Source: an uncultured Erythrobacter sp.
GTDB lineage: Bacteria > Pseudomonadota > Alphaproteobacteria > Sphingomonadales > Sphingomonadaceae
Assembly: GCA_947488325.1 (NCBI GenBank)
Contig: CANKYZ010000001.1
Location: 434,001 to 498,000, forward strand
Direction: 5' to 3'
Length of the DNA: 64,000 nt
This document shows positions 34,236 through 42,512 of the stretch, piece after piece. The stretch's first letter is position 1, and each line of letters begins with the position of its first letter. The notes under the pieces were generated by a model. That model ran no database searches and was not told where the DNA came from. It saw only the letters and a list, made by a program, of their open reading frames with translations. The translations under genes were made by a program, and so were the position numbers.

Positions 34236-36170
34236 CTAAATTTCAGCCGCGGCGTATTCTGGAACCATATGCGAGATAATTGAACGCACTTTCTCAGCAT
34301 GACCATCATCCAACGCCTGGAGCAAATCCGATAGTACATCGGCTAGCTCGTCAAATGGCATATGTTTCTCTCGCGCTTGCATAATTCGTGCATGCGGCGT
34401 GGGATTTGGGTTGTCGCCAATCAGCAACTCTTCAAACAGTTTTTCACCTGGGCGAAGGCCAACTTCGACGATTTCTATGTCACCATCGGGCGATTCTTGA
34501 TCGATTTCCTTTAATCCAGACAAGCGAATCATTGTACGGGCCAAATCAATGATCTGCACCGGCTCACCCATGTCCAGGACATAAACTTCGCCGCCTTCGG
34601 CCATTGCACCTGCCTGTATGACAAGCTCGGCTGCTTCCGGAATGGTCATGAAATAGCGATTGATGCGACGATCGGTTATGGTGAGCGGACCGCCTTCCTG
34701 GATCTGCCGCTTGAACAGCGGAACCACCGACCCAGATGAACCAAGGACATTGCCAAAGCGAACCATGGTGAACACAGTGTCAGGCGCTTTGTCAGGGCGG
34801 CTGGCATAGGCCTGAAGGATTTGCTCGCACACACGCTTGGTTGCACCCATGATATTGGTTGGGCGAACGGCTTTGTCGGTGCTGATGAGAATGAAATTCG
34901 AAACGCCCGCAGCCAGCCCTGCCTGAACCGTGTTGAGCGTACCAAATATGTTGTTGCGCGCGCCGCCGATCACGTTTGCCTCAACGAGTGGGACATGTTT
35001 GTAGGCTGCTGCATGGAAAATGGTGTCGGGGCTGTGCCGTTCGATGATGCGAGCGATCGAAGCGCGGTCCGAAACATTGCACAGCTCCGGCACGATTTCG
35101 AATTCAGCGCCTACCACTTTGGCTCTTGCGCGAATTGTATGATCGACCGAATAGAGTGCGAATTCGCTGAGTTCGACTAATATGAGTTTGGCTGGAGCGA
35201 GCTGTGCAATCTGGGAGCATAGCTCGCTGCCGATCGAACCACCTGCACCAGTTACGATGACGGTCTTGCCAGTTATCGTGCCTGCCATCAGCAAGGGGTC
35301 AGGTGCTATGGGCGAGCGGCCCAGCAGCTCAGAAATGTCAATCTCGCGAAATTCGCTGACGGATACGCCGCCCTCGATAATGTCACGCACATTGGGGAGC
35401 GCCATAACTTGCACCGGATGTTGAGCGAGGCTTTCGATAATTTGCCGTTTCGCGCTGCGCGAGAGCTTTGGTAGGGCAAGATAGATATCGCTGATGCGCT
35501 TGTCCCGGATTAAATCGGGCAATTGGCTTGAATGAAATATTTGGAGTCGGTCGAGCCGCTGGCCCTGTTTGAGTTCATCGTCGTCGACATATCCGGCAAT
35601 CTGAAGCCCGGGTTCATGCCGCATCGCACTCGCTAAGCTTACCCCTTCAGCGCTAGCTCCGAAAATCAGGATGCGCCGCGGTTCGCCGCGATATTCCTGC
35701 GCCGCTCCGAGATCCATAATTACATATCGCATTGCCGACCGGCTAACTGCGATCAACAGGAAAAACACCAGAGGTTGCAGCACTGAAAGTGTGCGCGGAA
35801 CACCAGGGACGAGGATGATGAGGAAAATCACGACCATCGGCACCAACATGATCGCGGTGGCTCGCGCGATGCGGATAAGTGAACCTGTTCCTGAAAAGCG
35901 GAACATTTCACGATAAACACCGCTCGAAACGGCGCCAATGAACCAGAATATCAACGCACCGGCTGCAAGTTTCGCAACATCTTCTGTGAAAAACCGCCAT
36001 TCGCCCAGTCGCAGGAAATAAGCGAACCACACAGCGAAGATGCAAAGCACGGCATCAATCGCTGCAACCAGCGACCTTTTTTGGCCGCGCGAAAGATCTT
36101 CCGCATGGTCAATTGCCGCACGCATATTCAGTGCACTTGGTGTGGGAGTAACAGTGGTTTTCTTCAACAT
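34236..36170 (-). CDS. Membrane nucleotide-sugar 4,6-dehydratase (PglF/WbpM/CapD type)
   Basis: A 644-residue enzyme expected to convert UDP-GlcNAc to the 4-keto-6-deoxy sugar. Four transmembrane helices lie in the first 140 residues (AIDAVLCIFAVWFAYFL onward), then a CoA-binding-like Rossmann domain (ILIFGASAEGVSLASAM). The catalytic SDR domain begins VIVTGAGGSIGSELCSQI. ISTDKAVRPTNIMGATKRV shows the Met replacing the usual Tyr of the YxxxK motif, as in PglF and WbpM. It is the probable first enzyme of the bacillosamine and nonulosonate route whose other steps lie at 17.9-27.5 kb. It heads the leftward export operon, 113 bases after fabI. Confidence 0.94.
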   Translation of the reverse strand: MLKKTTVTPTPSALNMRAAIDHAEDLSRGQKRSLVAAIDAVLCIFAVWFAYFLRLGEWRFFTEDVAKLAAGALIFWFIGAVSSGVYREMFRFSGTGSLIRIARATAIMLVPMVVIFLIILVPGVPRTLSVLQPLVFFLLIAVSRSAMRYVIMDLGAAQEYRGEPRRILIFGASAEGVSLASAMRHEPGLQIAGYVDDDELKQGQRLDRLQIFHSSQLPDLIRDKRISDIYLALPKLSRSAKRQIIESLAQHPVQVMALPNVRDIIEGGVSVSEFREIDISELLGRSPIAPDPLLMAGTITGKTVIVTGAGGSIGSELCSQIAQLAPAKLILVELSEFALYSVDHTIRARAKVVGAEFEIVPELCNVSDRASIARIIERHSPDTIFHAAAYKHVPLVEANVIGGARNNIFGTLNTVQAGLAAGVSNFILISTDKAVRPTNIMGATKRVCEQILQAYASRPDKAPDTVFTMVRFGNVLGSSGSVVPLFKRQIQEGGPLTITDRRINRYFMTIPEAAELVIQAGAMAEGGEVYVLDMGEPVQIIDLARTMIRLSGLKEIDQESPDGDIEIVEVGLRPGEKLFEELLIGDNPNPTPHARIMQAREKHMPFDELADVLSDLLQALDDGHAEKVRSIISHMVPEYAAAEI

Positions 36171-36231
36171 GGAGCGACCCAGTTGCCTCGCAATAAATCC
36201 GTTCGTGGCACGTCAGAAACGGTCTGTCTTC

Positions 36232-36252
36232 AAGTGTAGGTCGCTTACACTT
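36232..36252. promoter_or_regulatory. Inverted repeat upstream of the dehydratase/export operon
   Basis: AAGTGTA (36232-36238) and TACACTT (36246-36252) form a perfect 7-bp inverted repeat with a 7-base spacer. It lies 62 to 82 bases before the start of the dehydratase gene. No T run follows on either strand, so an operator is more likely than a terminator. Confidence 0.4.
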
Positions 36253-36283
36253 CGGGCATTGATTTTACAAGGAAACTATCGGG

Positions 36284-37120
36284 TTAAGAAAGCGTCACAT
36301 CCGGCGCATCTTCCTGCTTCATCCCTACGATGTGATATCCGCTATCTACGTGGTGCACTTCGCCAGTCACTCCAGAGGCGAGATCTGAGAGAAAATATAG
36401 CCCCGACCCACCGACATCGTCGATTGTGATATTTCGCCGCAAGGGTGAATTCAGCTCATTCCATTTCAAGATATAACGAAAGTCACCAATTCCACTGGCT
36501 GCCAGCGTTTTTACCGGACCTGCGCTGATTGCATTCACTCGAATGCCCGCCGGGCCCAGATCATTGGCAAGATAGCGCACGCTCGTCTCTAGAGCCGCCT
36601 TGGCTACACCCATCACATTGTAATGCGGGATGACTTTTTCCGCGCCATAATAGGTCAGAGTCAGGATGCTGCCGCCGCCGTTGCCGTCCTCTTGCAAAGC
36701 TGGCATCATTTCTGCGGCACGCTTTGTCACGGCGACCAGCGAATAGGCGGAAATGTTCATCGTCATCAGGAAATTATCGAGGCTGGTATCGACATATTTT
36801 CCGCGCAGTTCCGATTTGTCGGAAAAGCCGATTGCATGGACCACAAAGTCAATCGTGTCCCATCGGTCTTTAAGCGCGGCAAAGCCCGCATCCAATGAAT
36901 CCATATCGGACACATCGCATTCAAACGTGAAGTCACTGCCCAATTGCTCGGCAAGCGGCATTACGCGCTTCGCCAAAGCCTCTCCTTGGTAAGAAAAGGC
37001 CAGCTCAGCACCTTGCTCTGCCAGTTTTTTAGCAATGCCCCAGGCAAGCGATTTATCATTGGCAAGCCCCATGATCAGTCCGCGCTTGCCTTCCATTAGT
37101 CGTGGCATTGCCTGTGTCAT
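36284..37120 (-). CDS. fabI: Enoyl-[acyl-carrier-protein] reductase (NADH)
   Basis: Last reductive step of each fatty-acid elongation cycle. The 278-residue SDR protein has the FabI-specific nucleotide site KRGLIMGLANDKSLAWGIAK, VVHAIGFSDKSEL, the catalytic Tyr-x6-Lys in YNVMGVAKAALE preceded by LTYYGAEKVIPHY, and AISAGPVKTLAASGI. HHVDSGYHIVGM closes the domain. Its ATG overlaps the yihY stop (37117-37120), so the two are translationally coupled. The locus order dnaJ-yihY-fabI recurs in sphingomonads. Confidence 0.96.
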   Translation of the reverse strand: MTQAMPRLMEGKRGLIMGLANDKSLAWGIAKKLAEQGAELAFSYQGEALAKRVMPLAEQLGSDFTFECDVSDMDSLDAGFAALKDRWDTIDFVVHAIGFSDKSELRGKYVDTSLDNFLMTMNISAYSLVAVTKRAAEMMPALQEDGNGGGSILTLTYYGAEKVIPHYNVMGVAKAALETSVRYLANDLGPAGIRVNAISAGPVKTLAASGIGDFRYILKWNELNSPLRRNITIDDVGGSGLYFLSDLASGVTGEVHHVDSGYHIVGMKQEDAPDVTLS

Positions 37121-38199
37121 GTCGCTGTCTCCTCACTCTGGGCGTTTGGCCCGGTTTCGCCTGTTTCCGCTGCGTCATCCTCAATTCGCTCAGGTTCAGC
37201 AAGCGCAGCGTTTAATTCTGCCCCGATAACGAGGCCAAGCCCGACGAGCCAGAAAAACAACAATGCAATAATGATCCCTGCCATGCTGCCATAGGTGAGA
37301 TTATAGGTGAAAAAGCTGCTTAGGATCAGGGGCAGCGCGGTTGTAACGCCGAGCCACCAAAGCGCCGTGAAAAACGCGCCGGGCCATTTGGGATAGACCT
37401 TTGATCGATATTCACCGGGCGTCAGGGTGTAAAATAGCATGTAGAGAGACCCCATGAGGCCGATCGCAGGTACAATCCGTGACAATCGTAAAACGTCAAT
37501 CGGATCGGACAACTGCGGAAAATTGGACAGGATCACCTGCTGTGCGGTGCCAATCGCAACCTGCGCAAATAATGACACCATTAACAAAATCACCGCGCCC
37601 AGAATTAGCCCGGCTGATAACAATCGGCTTTTCCAGAATGCGTGAATCGCCTGTGTGCCATAGGCGCGTCGCAAAATGTCACGGATCGTTTCGATCAGGC
37701 TTGAAACCGTCCACAGAGCGACACCAGCGCCGAACCACAACAACCAACCTTCGCGGGCGTAGATAATCTCTTCCGCTACTGGCCCGATCGCCCTGCCGAC
37801 CGTAGGAGGCATGGAAATCAACACCACTGTAATAAGTTCAGCGGCCCGTTCCCGGCCGCCTAGCAATTCGAACAGAGCAGAACCCAAAATAAAGAATGGG
37901 AAAATCGCCAACATCGAAAGATAGGCGAGGTTCCCGGCATGGATGAAGCCATCCTGATAGGTGCCTAAAGTGGTGCGCTTGATTACTTCAAAAATGCGGG
38001 TGCCGGGCCCAATATGATGCGCAATTGCCCAGAATAATCCGGGTTGCGGTTTGTTGCTTTCACCGCCGTCTAGATCGCCAGCAAAGCGCGCTGGTCGATT
38101 GAGCGCCCGCAGTCGACGCGCTTCTGGCGACAGCGAGCGGATCGCGAGCCCGGGATGCAGCCATTCAGGCCGATTGGAGTTGTTTGATTGACGTACCAA
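37117..38199 (-). CDS. YihY/BrkB family inner-membrane protein
   Basis: A 360-residue integral membrane protein of the YihY/UPF0761 family; its function is unsettled, although RNase BN was once wrongly assigned to it. Residues 85-330 hold about six transmembrane segments, starting with the signature DGFIHAGNLAYLSMLAIFPF and including LSRIVPAIGLMGSLYMLFYT and YGSMAGIIIALLFFWLVGLG. The C-terminal tail is acidic. The first start is TTG 38199 with no clear Shine-Dalgarno, 36 bases after the dnaJ-type gene, so the N-terminus could be shorter. Confidence 0.88.
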   Translation of the reverse strand: MVRQSNNSNRPEWLHPGLAIRSLSPEARRLRALNRPARFAGDLDGGESNKPQPGLFWAIAHHIGPGTRIFEVIKRTTLGTYQDGFIHAGNLAYLSMLAIFPFFILGSALFELLGGRERAAELITVVLISMPPTVGRAIGPVAEEIIYAREGWLLWFGAGVALWTVSSLIETIRDILRRAYGTQAIHAFWKSRLLSAGLILGAVILLMVSLFAQVAIGTAQQVILSNFPQLSDPIDVLRLSRIVPAIGLMGSLYMLFYTLTPGEYRSKVYPKWPGAFFTALWWLGVTTALPLILSSFFTYNLTYGSMAGIIIALLFFWLVGLGLVIGAELNAALAEPERIEDDAAETGETGPNAQSEETAT

Positions 38200-38235
38200 A
38201 GTGTTGGCCAGTTTCCTTTTGACGCTCGCGCCGCG

Positions 38236-39249
38236 TTAAAGGCCGAATTTCTCGCGTGGATGCGCTGGATCGCTCCAATCGCCAAGCTGTTTTTTGAGCC
38301 CATCCAGATCTTCCGGCATCTGAATTTCAAGTGTCACCAATTGGTCTCCGCGTGCAGGCTTTTCGTCTTTCTGCTTGTCTGATTTTTTGGTCCAGCCTTT
38401 ACCTGAAAGACGCATCACGGTGCCACCATTGGCACCGGGTTTCAGTGTTAACATCACTGGACCGTCAACCGTAGGGCATTTTACTTTGCCGCCATTGACC
38501 GCTTCATTCAGCGTGATCGGCAAATCCATGCGGATATTGTCGCCGTCACGGCGAAAGAATGGGTGCGGGACGATTTCTATCATTACAATGCCGTCGCCAT
38601 TTCCGCCCGGGCCAGAATGCCCTTTGTCTTTCAGACGCATTTGGGTGCCATCTTCAACACCGCCAGGCAATTTCAGGTTGATCGCTTTGCTATCGGCCAA
38701 TGTGATTCGCTGATCGCGGCCAGCGGCTGCATCCACGAAAGGTACGGAGAGCCGGTATTGAATATCCGCACCGCGTTTTGGTGGGGGAGGGCGATTGCCC
38801 CCCATACCGCCAAAACCGCGCCGTGGCGGCGGATCATTCTGGCGAGATCGACTGCCAAACAACCCTTCGAATAACTCGCCAAGGTCCATGTCAGCGCCGC
38901 CAAATTCCTGGTCACGATATCCGCCCGGGCCGCCCGGCCGCGCGCCGCCGCTGAAACCACCGCGCCCGAAACCACGTCCGCCGCCTGCACCCATACCCCC
39001 GCCCATACCGGCGAATGGGTTCAACGGGTTGCCTTCGCCATCGATTTCCCCGCGATCAAACTGTGCGCGTTTGTCACTGTCTGACAAAAGGTCATACGCC
39101 TTGGTCGCGTCTGAAAATTTCTCAGCCGCCCTGGGGTTATCAGTGTTGCGGTCAGGATGAAGCTCCTTGGCGAGGGTGCGATAGGCGCTCTTGATCTCTT
39201 TTTCAGAGGCCGTGCGCGCAACGCCAAGGGTGCGATAGGGGTCAGACAT
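38236..39249 (-). CDS. DnaJ C-terminal domain protein, CbpA type
   Basis: A class B J-domain co-chaperone of DnaK, 337 residues. The J domain is at 1-70 with the HPD motif (AKELHPDRN). A Gly/Arg/Phe-rich linker follows at 75-155 (GMGGGMGAGGGRGFGRGGFS). The C-terminal substrate-binding domain is at 160-330 (DIQYRLSVPFVDAAAG, INLKLPGGVEDGTQMRLK). The cysteine-rich zinc finger of DnaJ proper is absent. ATG 39249 is clear. It probably starts the dnaJ-yihY-fabI transcript. The 246-base divergent gap to pdxH holds no gene I can recognise. Confidence 0.93.
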   Translation of the reverse strand: MSDPYRTLGVARTASEKEIKSAYRTLAKELHPDRNTDNPRAAEKFSDATKAYDLLSDSDKRAQFDRGEIDGEGNPLNPFAGMGGGMGAGGGRGFGRGGFSGGARPGGPGGYRDQEFGGADMDLGELFEGLFGSRSRQNDPPPRRGFGGMGGNRPPPPKRGADIQYRLSVPFVDAAAGRDQRITLADSKAINLKLPGGVEDGTQMRLKDKGHSGPGGNGDGIVMIEIVPHPFFRRDGDNIRMDLPITLNEAVNGGKVKCPTVDGPVMLTLKPGANGGTVMRLSGKGWTKKSDKQKDEKPARGDQLVTLEIQMPEDLDGLKKQLGDWSDPAHPREKFGL

Positions 39250-39495
39250 GGTGTGTTAGCTAGGTGAGGCGGTGGACGGGTGCAACATTTCTTGTTCGAA
39301 TACTTGCATAAAGTCGTGCTTTCCTACGTTATTGTCAGTGCGTTATAACAGACGCATGATGGCACGCCTTATCCAACATTTGAATTGCTCGTGCGAAACT
39401 TTGTAAGGGGCGGGACTTTCTGGCCCAGGACTGTGTAACATGCGGTCCATGTTTCAATGTATCATGCATCCCATCCGCAGCTCTGGAGCCCCTGA

Positions 39496-40152
39496 ATGAG
39501 CAATTCGAACACCCTCGACCAAACGCAACTGGCGGATAGCACGATCCCTGCTGGCGCGGACCCATTCGCGCTGTTCGATCAATGGCTTGCTATGGCGCGG
39601 GAAAGCGAGCCCAATGATGCCAACGCCATGGCGCTCGCCACAGCGACACCTGATGGGCGGCCTTCGGTGCGGATGGTGCTGCTGAAAGGGCATGGACCTC
39701 AGGAGACGTCGAGAGGTGGCTTCACCTTCTTCACCAATGCGCAAAGCCGCAAGGGTGAAGAGATCCGCTCCAACATGCACGCCGCCTTGCTGTTCCATTG
39801 GAAGAGCCTTCGCCGTCAGATCCGGATAGAAGGCCCGCTGATTGAGGTGACGGCTGAGCGGGCCGATGCCTACTTCCACTCGCGCGCCTATAAGAGCCAG
39901 GTTGGCTCCGCTGCCAGCGACCAATCGCGTGTCCTGCCTCAGCGTCAGGACTACCTTGACCGAGTGGAGGCCTTGCGCAGGAAGCATGAGCCCGCTGGCG
40001 TGGTACCGCGCCCGCCGCATTGGACGGGCTTCACATTGCAGCCAGAGCGGATCGAGTTCTGGATGGACCGCGATAACCGGCTGCATGATCGCCGCCAATT
40101 CGACCTTAATAGCGAAGGCTTCGGCTGGAGCGACACGCTGCTTTACCCTTAA
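39496..40152 (+). CDS. pdxH: Pyridoxamine 5'-phosphate oxidase
   Basis: An FMN-dependent oxidase that makes pyridoxal phosphate from the pyridoxine or pyridoxamine phosphate. FMN-binding segments are RPSVRMVLLKGHG, FTFFTNAQSRKGEEI and AALLFHWKSLRRQIRIEG. The substrate-site region YFHSRAYKSQVGSAASDQSR and the C-terminal FWMDRDNRLHDR / LNSEGFGWSDTLLYP (usual ending RLxP replaced by LLYP) are present. The 218-residue length is normal. The ATG at 39496 follows CTGGAG. A PhzF-family gene begins 10 bases after its stop. Confidence 0.95.
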   Translation: MSNSNTLDQTQLADSTIPAGADPFALFDQWLAMARESEPNDANAMALATATPDGRPSVRMVLLKGHGPQETSRGGFTFFTNAQSRKGEEIRSNMHAALLFHWKSLRRQIRIEGPLIEVTAERADAYFHSRAYKSQVGSAASDQSRVLPQRQDYLDRVEALRRKHEPAGVVPRPPHWTGFTLQPERIEFWMDRDNRLHDRRQFDLNSEGFGWSDTLLYP

Positions 40153-40162
40153 GGACACAGTG

Positions 40163-40966
40163 ATGACTCAAACGATCCCGTATTGGCATGTCGATGCCTT
40201 CAGCACGCAGCCGTTCAGCGGGAACCAAGCTGCGGTCATGGTGCTCGATGAATGGCTTCCTGATGATCGTCTAGTGGCGATCGGGGCGGAGAACCTGTTC
40301 GCAGAAACCGCGTTTGTAGTGCGGGATCAGTCGGGCGAGGCAGACTGGGAGCTGCGCTGGTGCACCCCGACCTATGAGATCGCGCTGTGCGGCCATGCGA
40401 CAATGGCAAGCGGGCATGTGCTTATGGGGCGTGATGGCGGAGATCGCGTAACATTCCGGACGCGCAAATCTGGCATTTTGGAAGTGCGTAAGGCTGCGGC
40501 GGGTTACGAAGTGGGGTTGCCCGTAATTGCTACCTATCCGGGCGAGTATCCAGAGGCTGTGCAACACCTTGGAGCAGCGCCGATCTCAACCTCCCGATCA
40601 GGGGCAGAGCACATCGGATACAGCGTCTTCCTGTTCGAAAACGAAGCCACCATCCGAGCGCTGAAACCCGACGTTCGCGAATTGGAGAAGCTGGGGACAG
40701 ACCAGTTCATCTGCACTGCTCCCGGCGACAAGACCGACATTGTTAGCCGCGTTTTCGTGCCCGGTGGCGGTGTCGATGAAGACAGCGTTACCGGATCAGC
40801 CCACTCCGTGCTGACGCCCTATTGGGCTGCGAGGCTAGGCCGGGAGAGCTTCACCGCGCATCAGGCTAGCGAACGCGGCGGCGATTTGGCGTTGCGGTTG
40901 GAGGGCGACCGCGCATGGCTGGGCGGGCCATGTGTCACAGTCGTGGAAGGCAGCTTCTACCTTTGA
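40163..40966 (+). CDS. PhzF family protein (isomerase/epimerase fold)
   Basis: A 267-residue protein with the diaminopimelate-epimerase-like fold of PhzF/YddE. It opens YWHVDAFSTQPFSGNQAAVM. The catalytic glutamate lies in NLFAETAFVV, as in PhzF Glu45, and the substrate-binding region is CGHATMASGHVL. DSVTGSAHSVLTPYW is the C-terminal domain signature. The true substrate is unknown for most members; no phenazine genes are nearby. ATG 40163 has AAGGA seven bases upstream and follows pdxH by 10 bases, so they are probably co-transcribed. Its end overlaps the converging hydrolase gene by 10 bases. Confidence 0.92.
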   Translation: MTQTIPYWHVDAFSTQPFSGNQAAVMVLDEWLPDDRLVAIGAENLFAETAFVVRDQSGEADWELRWCTPTYEIALCGHATMASGHVLMGRDGGDRVTFRTRKSGILEVRKAAAGYEVGLPVIATYPGEYPEAVQHLGAAPISTSRSGAEHIGYSVFLFENEATIRALKPDVRELEKLGTDQFICTAPGDKTDIVSRVFVPGGGVDEDSVTGSAHSVLTPYWAARLGRESFTAHQASERGGDLALRLEGDRAWLGGPCVTVVEGSFYL

Positions 40967-42105
40967 GGGTAGAGTGCAATCACGTCGGCTGCTTGTTGCA
41001 ACATCCCAGGTCGTTCGTCGCTGGTTGAGTGGCCAAGCCGAACCATGGTCACGCGCTGTTCTGGCGAAACGAGCACATATTGACCCATATGTCCGATCAG
41101 CGCGAACAGGCTTGCAGGCGCCCTGCCGGGGAAGAGTGGATGGCCAACTTCTTTGCTGTCCTGGCCTAGAGGGCGGTTGAGCCAAGTCTGATAGCCATAT
41201 TGTGGGGCCGTCGGGCTGGGGTCGATCATCGCTTCGATCCAGCGCCTCGGCACCAATTGCTCGCCGCCCGGAGCGCGACCGTTTGCGCGCATGAATTCGC
41301 CGAACTTCGCCCAATCGCGGGTAGTAGCATGCATAAGACTGCCGCCAATCAAAGTGCCTGACGCATCGAATTCTGGGACAATCGAGGTCATTCCAAGCGG
41401 GCTGAACAGCCGCTCCTCAAGATAGTCTGTGACTGCAAGCCTGCGGGCCTCAGGATCGTCGCTGTCGGTCAGAGCCCGCGCAGCGATATCGGCGAGGATG
41501 ACTGTGCTGTTGGACGAATATTCAAACCTCTCGCCTGGCTCCGCCTCCAACGGCTGCTCTTTAGCCCATTTTGCCATGTCATCGCGCCCATCAAGGAAGA
41601 GCATGCGCACCTCACTCGATTCGTAAGGTGGATCACCAGCTTCGGTGTGCCGCAATCCGGCGCGCATCTGGAGCAGATGGTTCAAGGTTATGTCGGCACG
41701 CGGATCGCCGCTGCGCTGCCACATTGGGACAGGGGCTGGCTCACCTACGCTAAGCAGACCGTCGGCAACCAACATGCCAATCAGCACTCCGGTTACGGTC
41801 TTTGCCATCGACCAGCTGATGAACTTGGTGTCGGCATCATAGCCCTCACTGTAACGCTCAGCGGCTATCTTGCCATCGGCGAGGATCAGAACAGCTCGGG
41901 TTTCGCCAATCCCCTCCATCGTGAACAAATCGTCAACTTGCCGCGCCAATTGATCCTTTGGTGCGCCCGCATCCTCAGACACTGCGGCTAGCGCTGCCTC
42001 GCTCAGCGGTTCAGGCTCGGCTGGCGGCGCTTCACCGCAAGCCGTCAGGACAAAGGCTGGCAGGAGTGCGGAAGCGGCGATAAGAGAGCGGAAGCGATGC
42101 GTCAT
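40957..42105 (-). CDS. Serine hydrolase, beta-lactamase/esterase family (lipoprotein)
   Basis: A 382-residue penicillin-binding-protein-like serine hydrolase. The N-terminus is a lipoprotein signal with lipobox LTAC (FVLTACGEAPPAEPEP). The catalytic SxxK is in ISWSMAKTVTGVLIGML and the Tyr motif is YSSNSTVILADI. A HxG-like third motif may be IGHMGQYVLV near the C-terminus. Such proteins are usually class C-like esterases or peptidases; resistance to beta-lactams cannot be inferred. It probably lies in the periplasm or outer membrane. It is divergent from the small membrane protein at 42141 by 35 bases. Confidence 0.9.
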   Translation of the reverse strand: MTHRFRSLIAASALLPAFVLTACGEAPPAEPEPLSEAALAAVSEDAGAPKDQLARQVDDLFTMEGIGETRAVLILADGKIAAERYSEGYDADTKFISWSMAKTVTGVLIGMLVADGLLSVGEPAPVPMWQRSGDPRADITLNHLLQMRAGLRHTEAGDPPYESSEVRMLFLDGRDDMAKWAKEQPLEAEPGERFEYSSNSTVILADIAARALTDSDDPEARRLAVTDYLEERLFSPLGMTSIVPEFDASGTLIGGSLMHATTRDWAKFGEFMRANGRAPGGEQLVPRRWIEAMIDPSPTAPQYGYQTWLNRPLGQDSKEVGHPLFPGRAPASLFALIGHMGQYVLVSPEQRVTMVRLGHSTSDERPGMLQQAADVIALYPQR

Positions 42106-42140
42106 GCAGCACTCAATTCAACAAGGGTTCCTACAAAGCA

Positions 42141-42500
42141 ATGGTAAATCTTAGGGCAAATTCTGGTACGAAGCGTTCGCTCGGATCAGGAATCACCATC
42201 TGGGTACTGGCGATTGCAATTGCAGCGATCGCGGTGGCTGTGTGGTTTAACCGCGCCCCAATTCGCGGTTATGCCGAAGTCGGTACGTCCTATGCCGCGC
42301 GTGTGGGGTGTTCGTGCCGCTTTGTTTCGGGGCGCAGTCTTGAGGATTGTGAGAAGGACAAATTAGGCGGGATGGAACTTGTCTCGCTAAGCGATGATCC
42401 AGAAGCTCGCAGTGTTACCGCGACGTTCCCGTTGGTAACCGCGACAACCGCGACTTACCGCGAAGGATATGGCTGTGTGCTGGAGGAATGGGAAGGCTAA
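42141..42500 (+). CDS. Small membrane-anchored protein of unknown function
   Basis: A 119-residue protein with one N-terminal transmembrane helix (GITIWVLAIAIAAIAVAVWF) and a periplasmic part containing three cysteines close together (VGCSCRFVSGRSLEDCEKDK) and a fourth near the end (YGCVLEEW). The C-S/C-x-FVSGR segment and the YREGYGCVLEEW ending resemble the N-terminal part of some sphingomonad serine hydrolases, which suggests a link to the divergent hydrolase gene; this rests on recollection of the motif and is not proven. No family name is assigned. Convergent with mnmA. Confidence 0.7.
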   Translation: MVNLRANSGTKRSLGSGITIWVLAIAIAAIAVAVWFNRAPIRGYAEVGTSYAARVGCSCRFVSGRSLEDCEKDKLGGMELVSLSDDPEARSVTATFPLVTATTATYREGYGCVLEEWEG

Positions 42501-42512
42501 GCCCCAACGAAC

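Noticed and set aside
39454..40158. 234-codon minus-strand open frame over pdxH
   Set aside because: Antisense to pdxH, which is clearly real.
40957..42105. Antibiotic-resistance beta-lactamase reading of the serine hydrolase
   Set aside because: SxxK and YxN-like motifs fit the wide esterase/PBP-like family; there is no evidence of beta-lactam hydrolysis.
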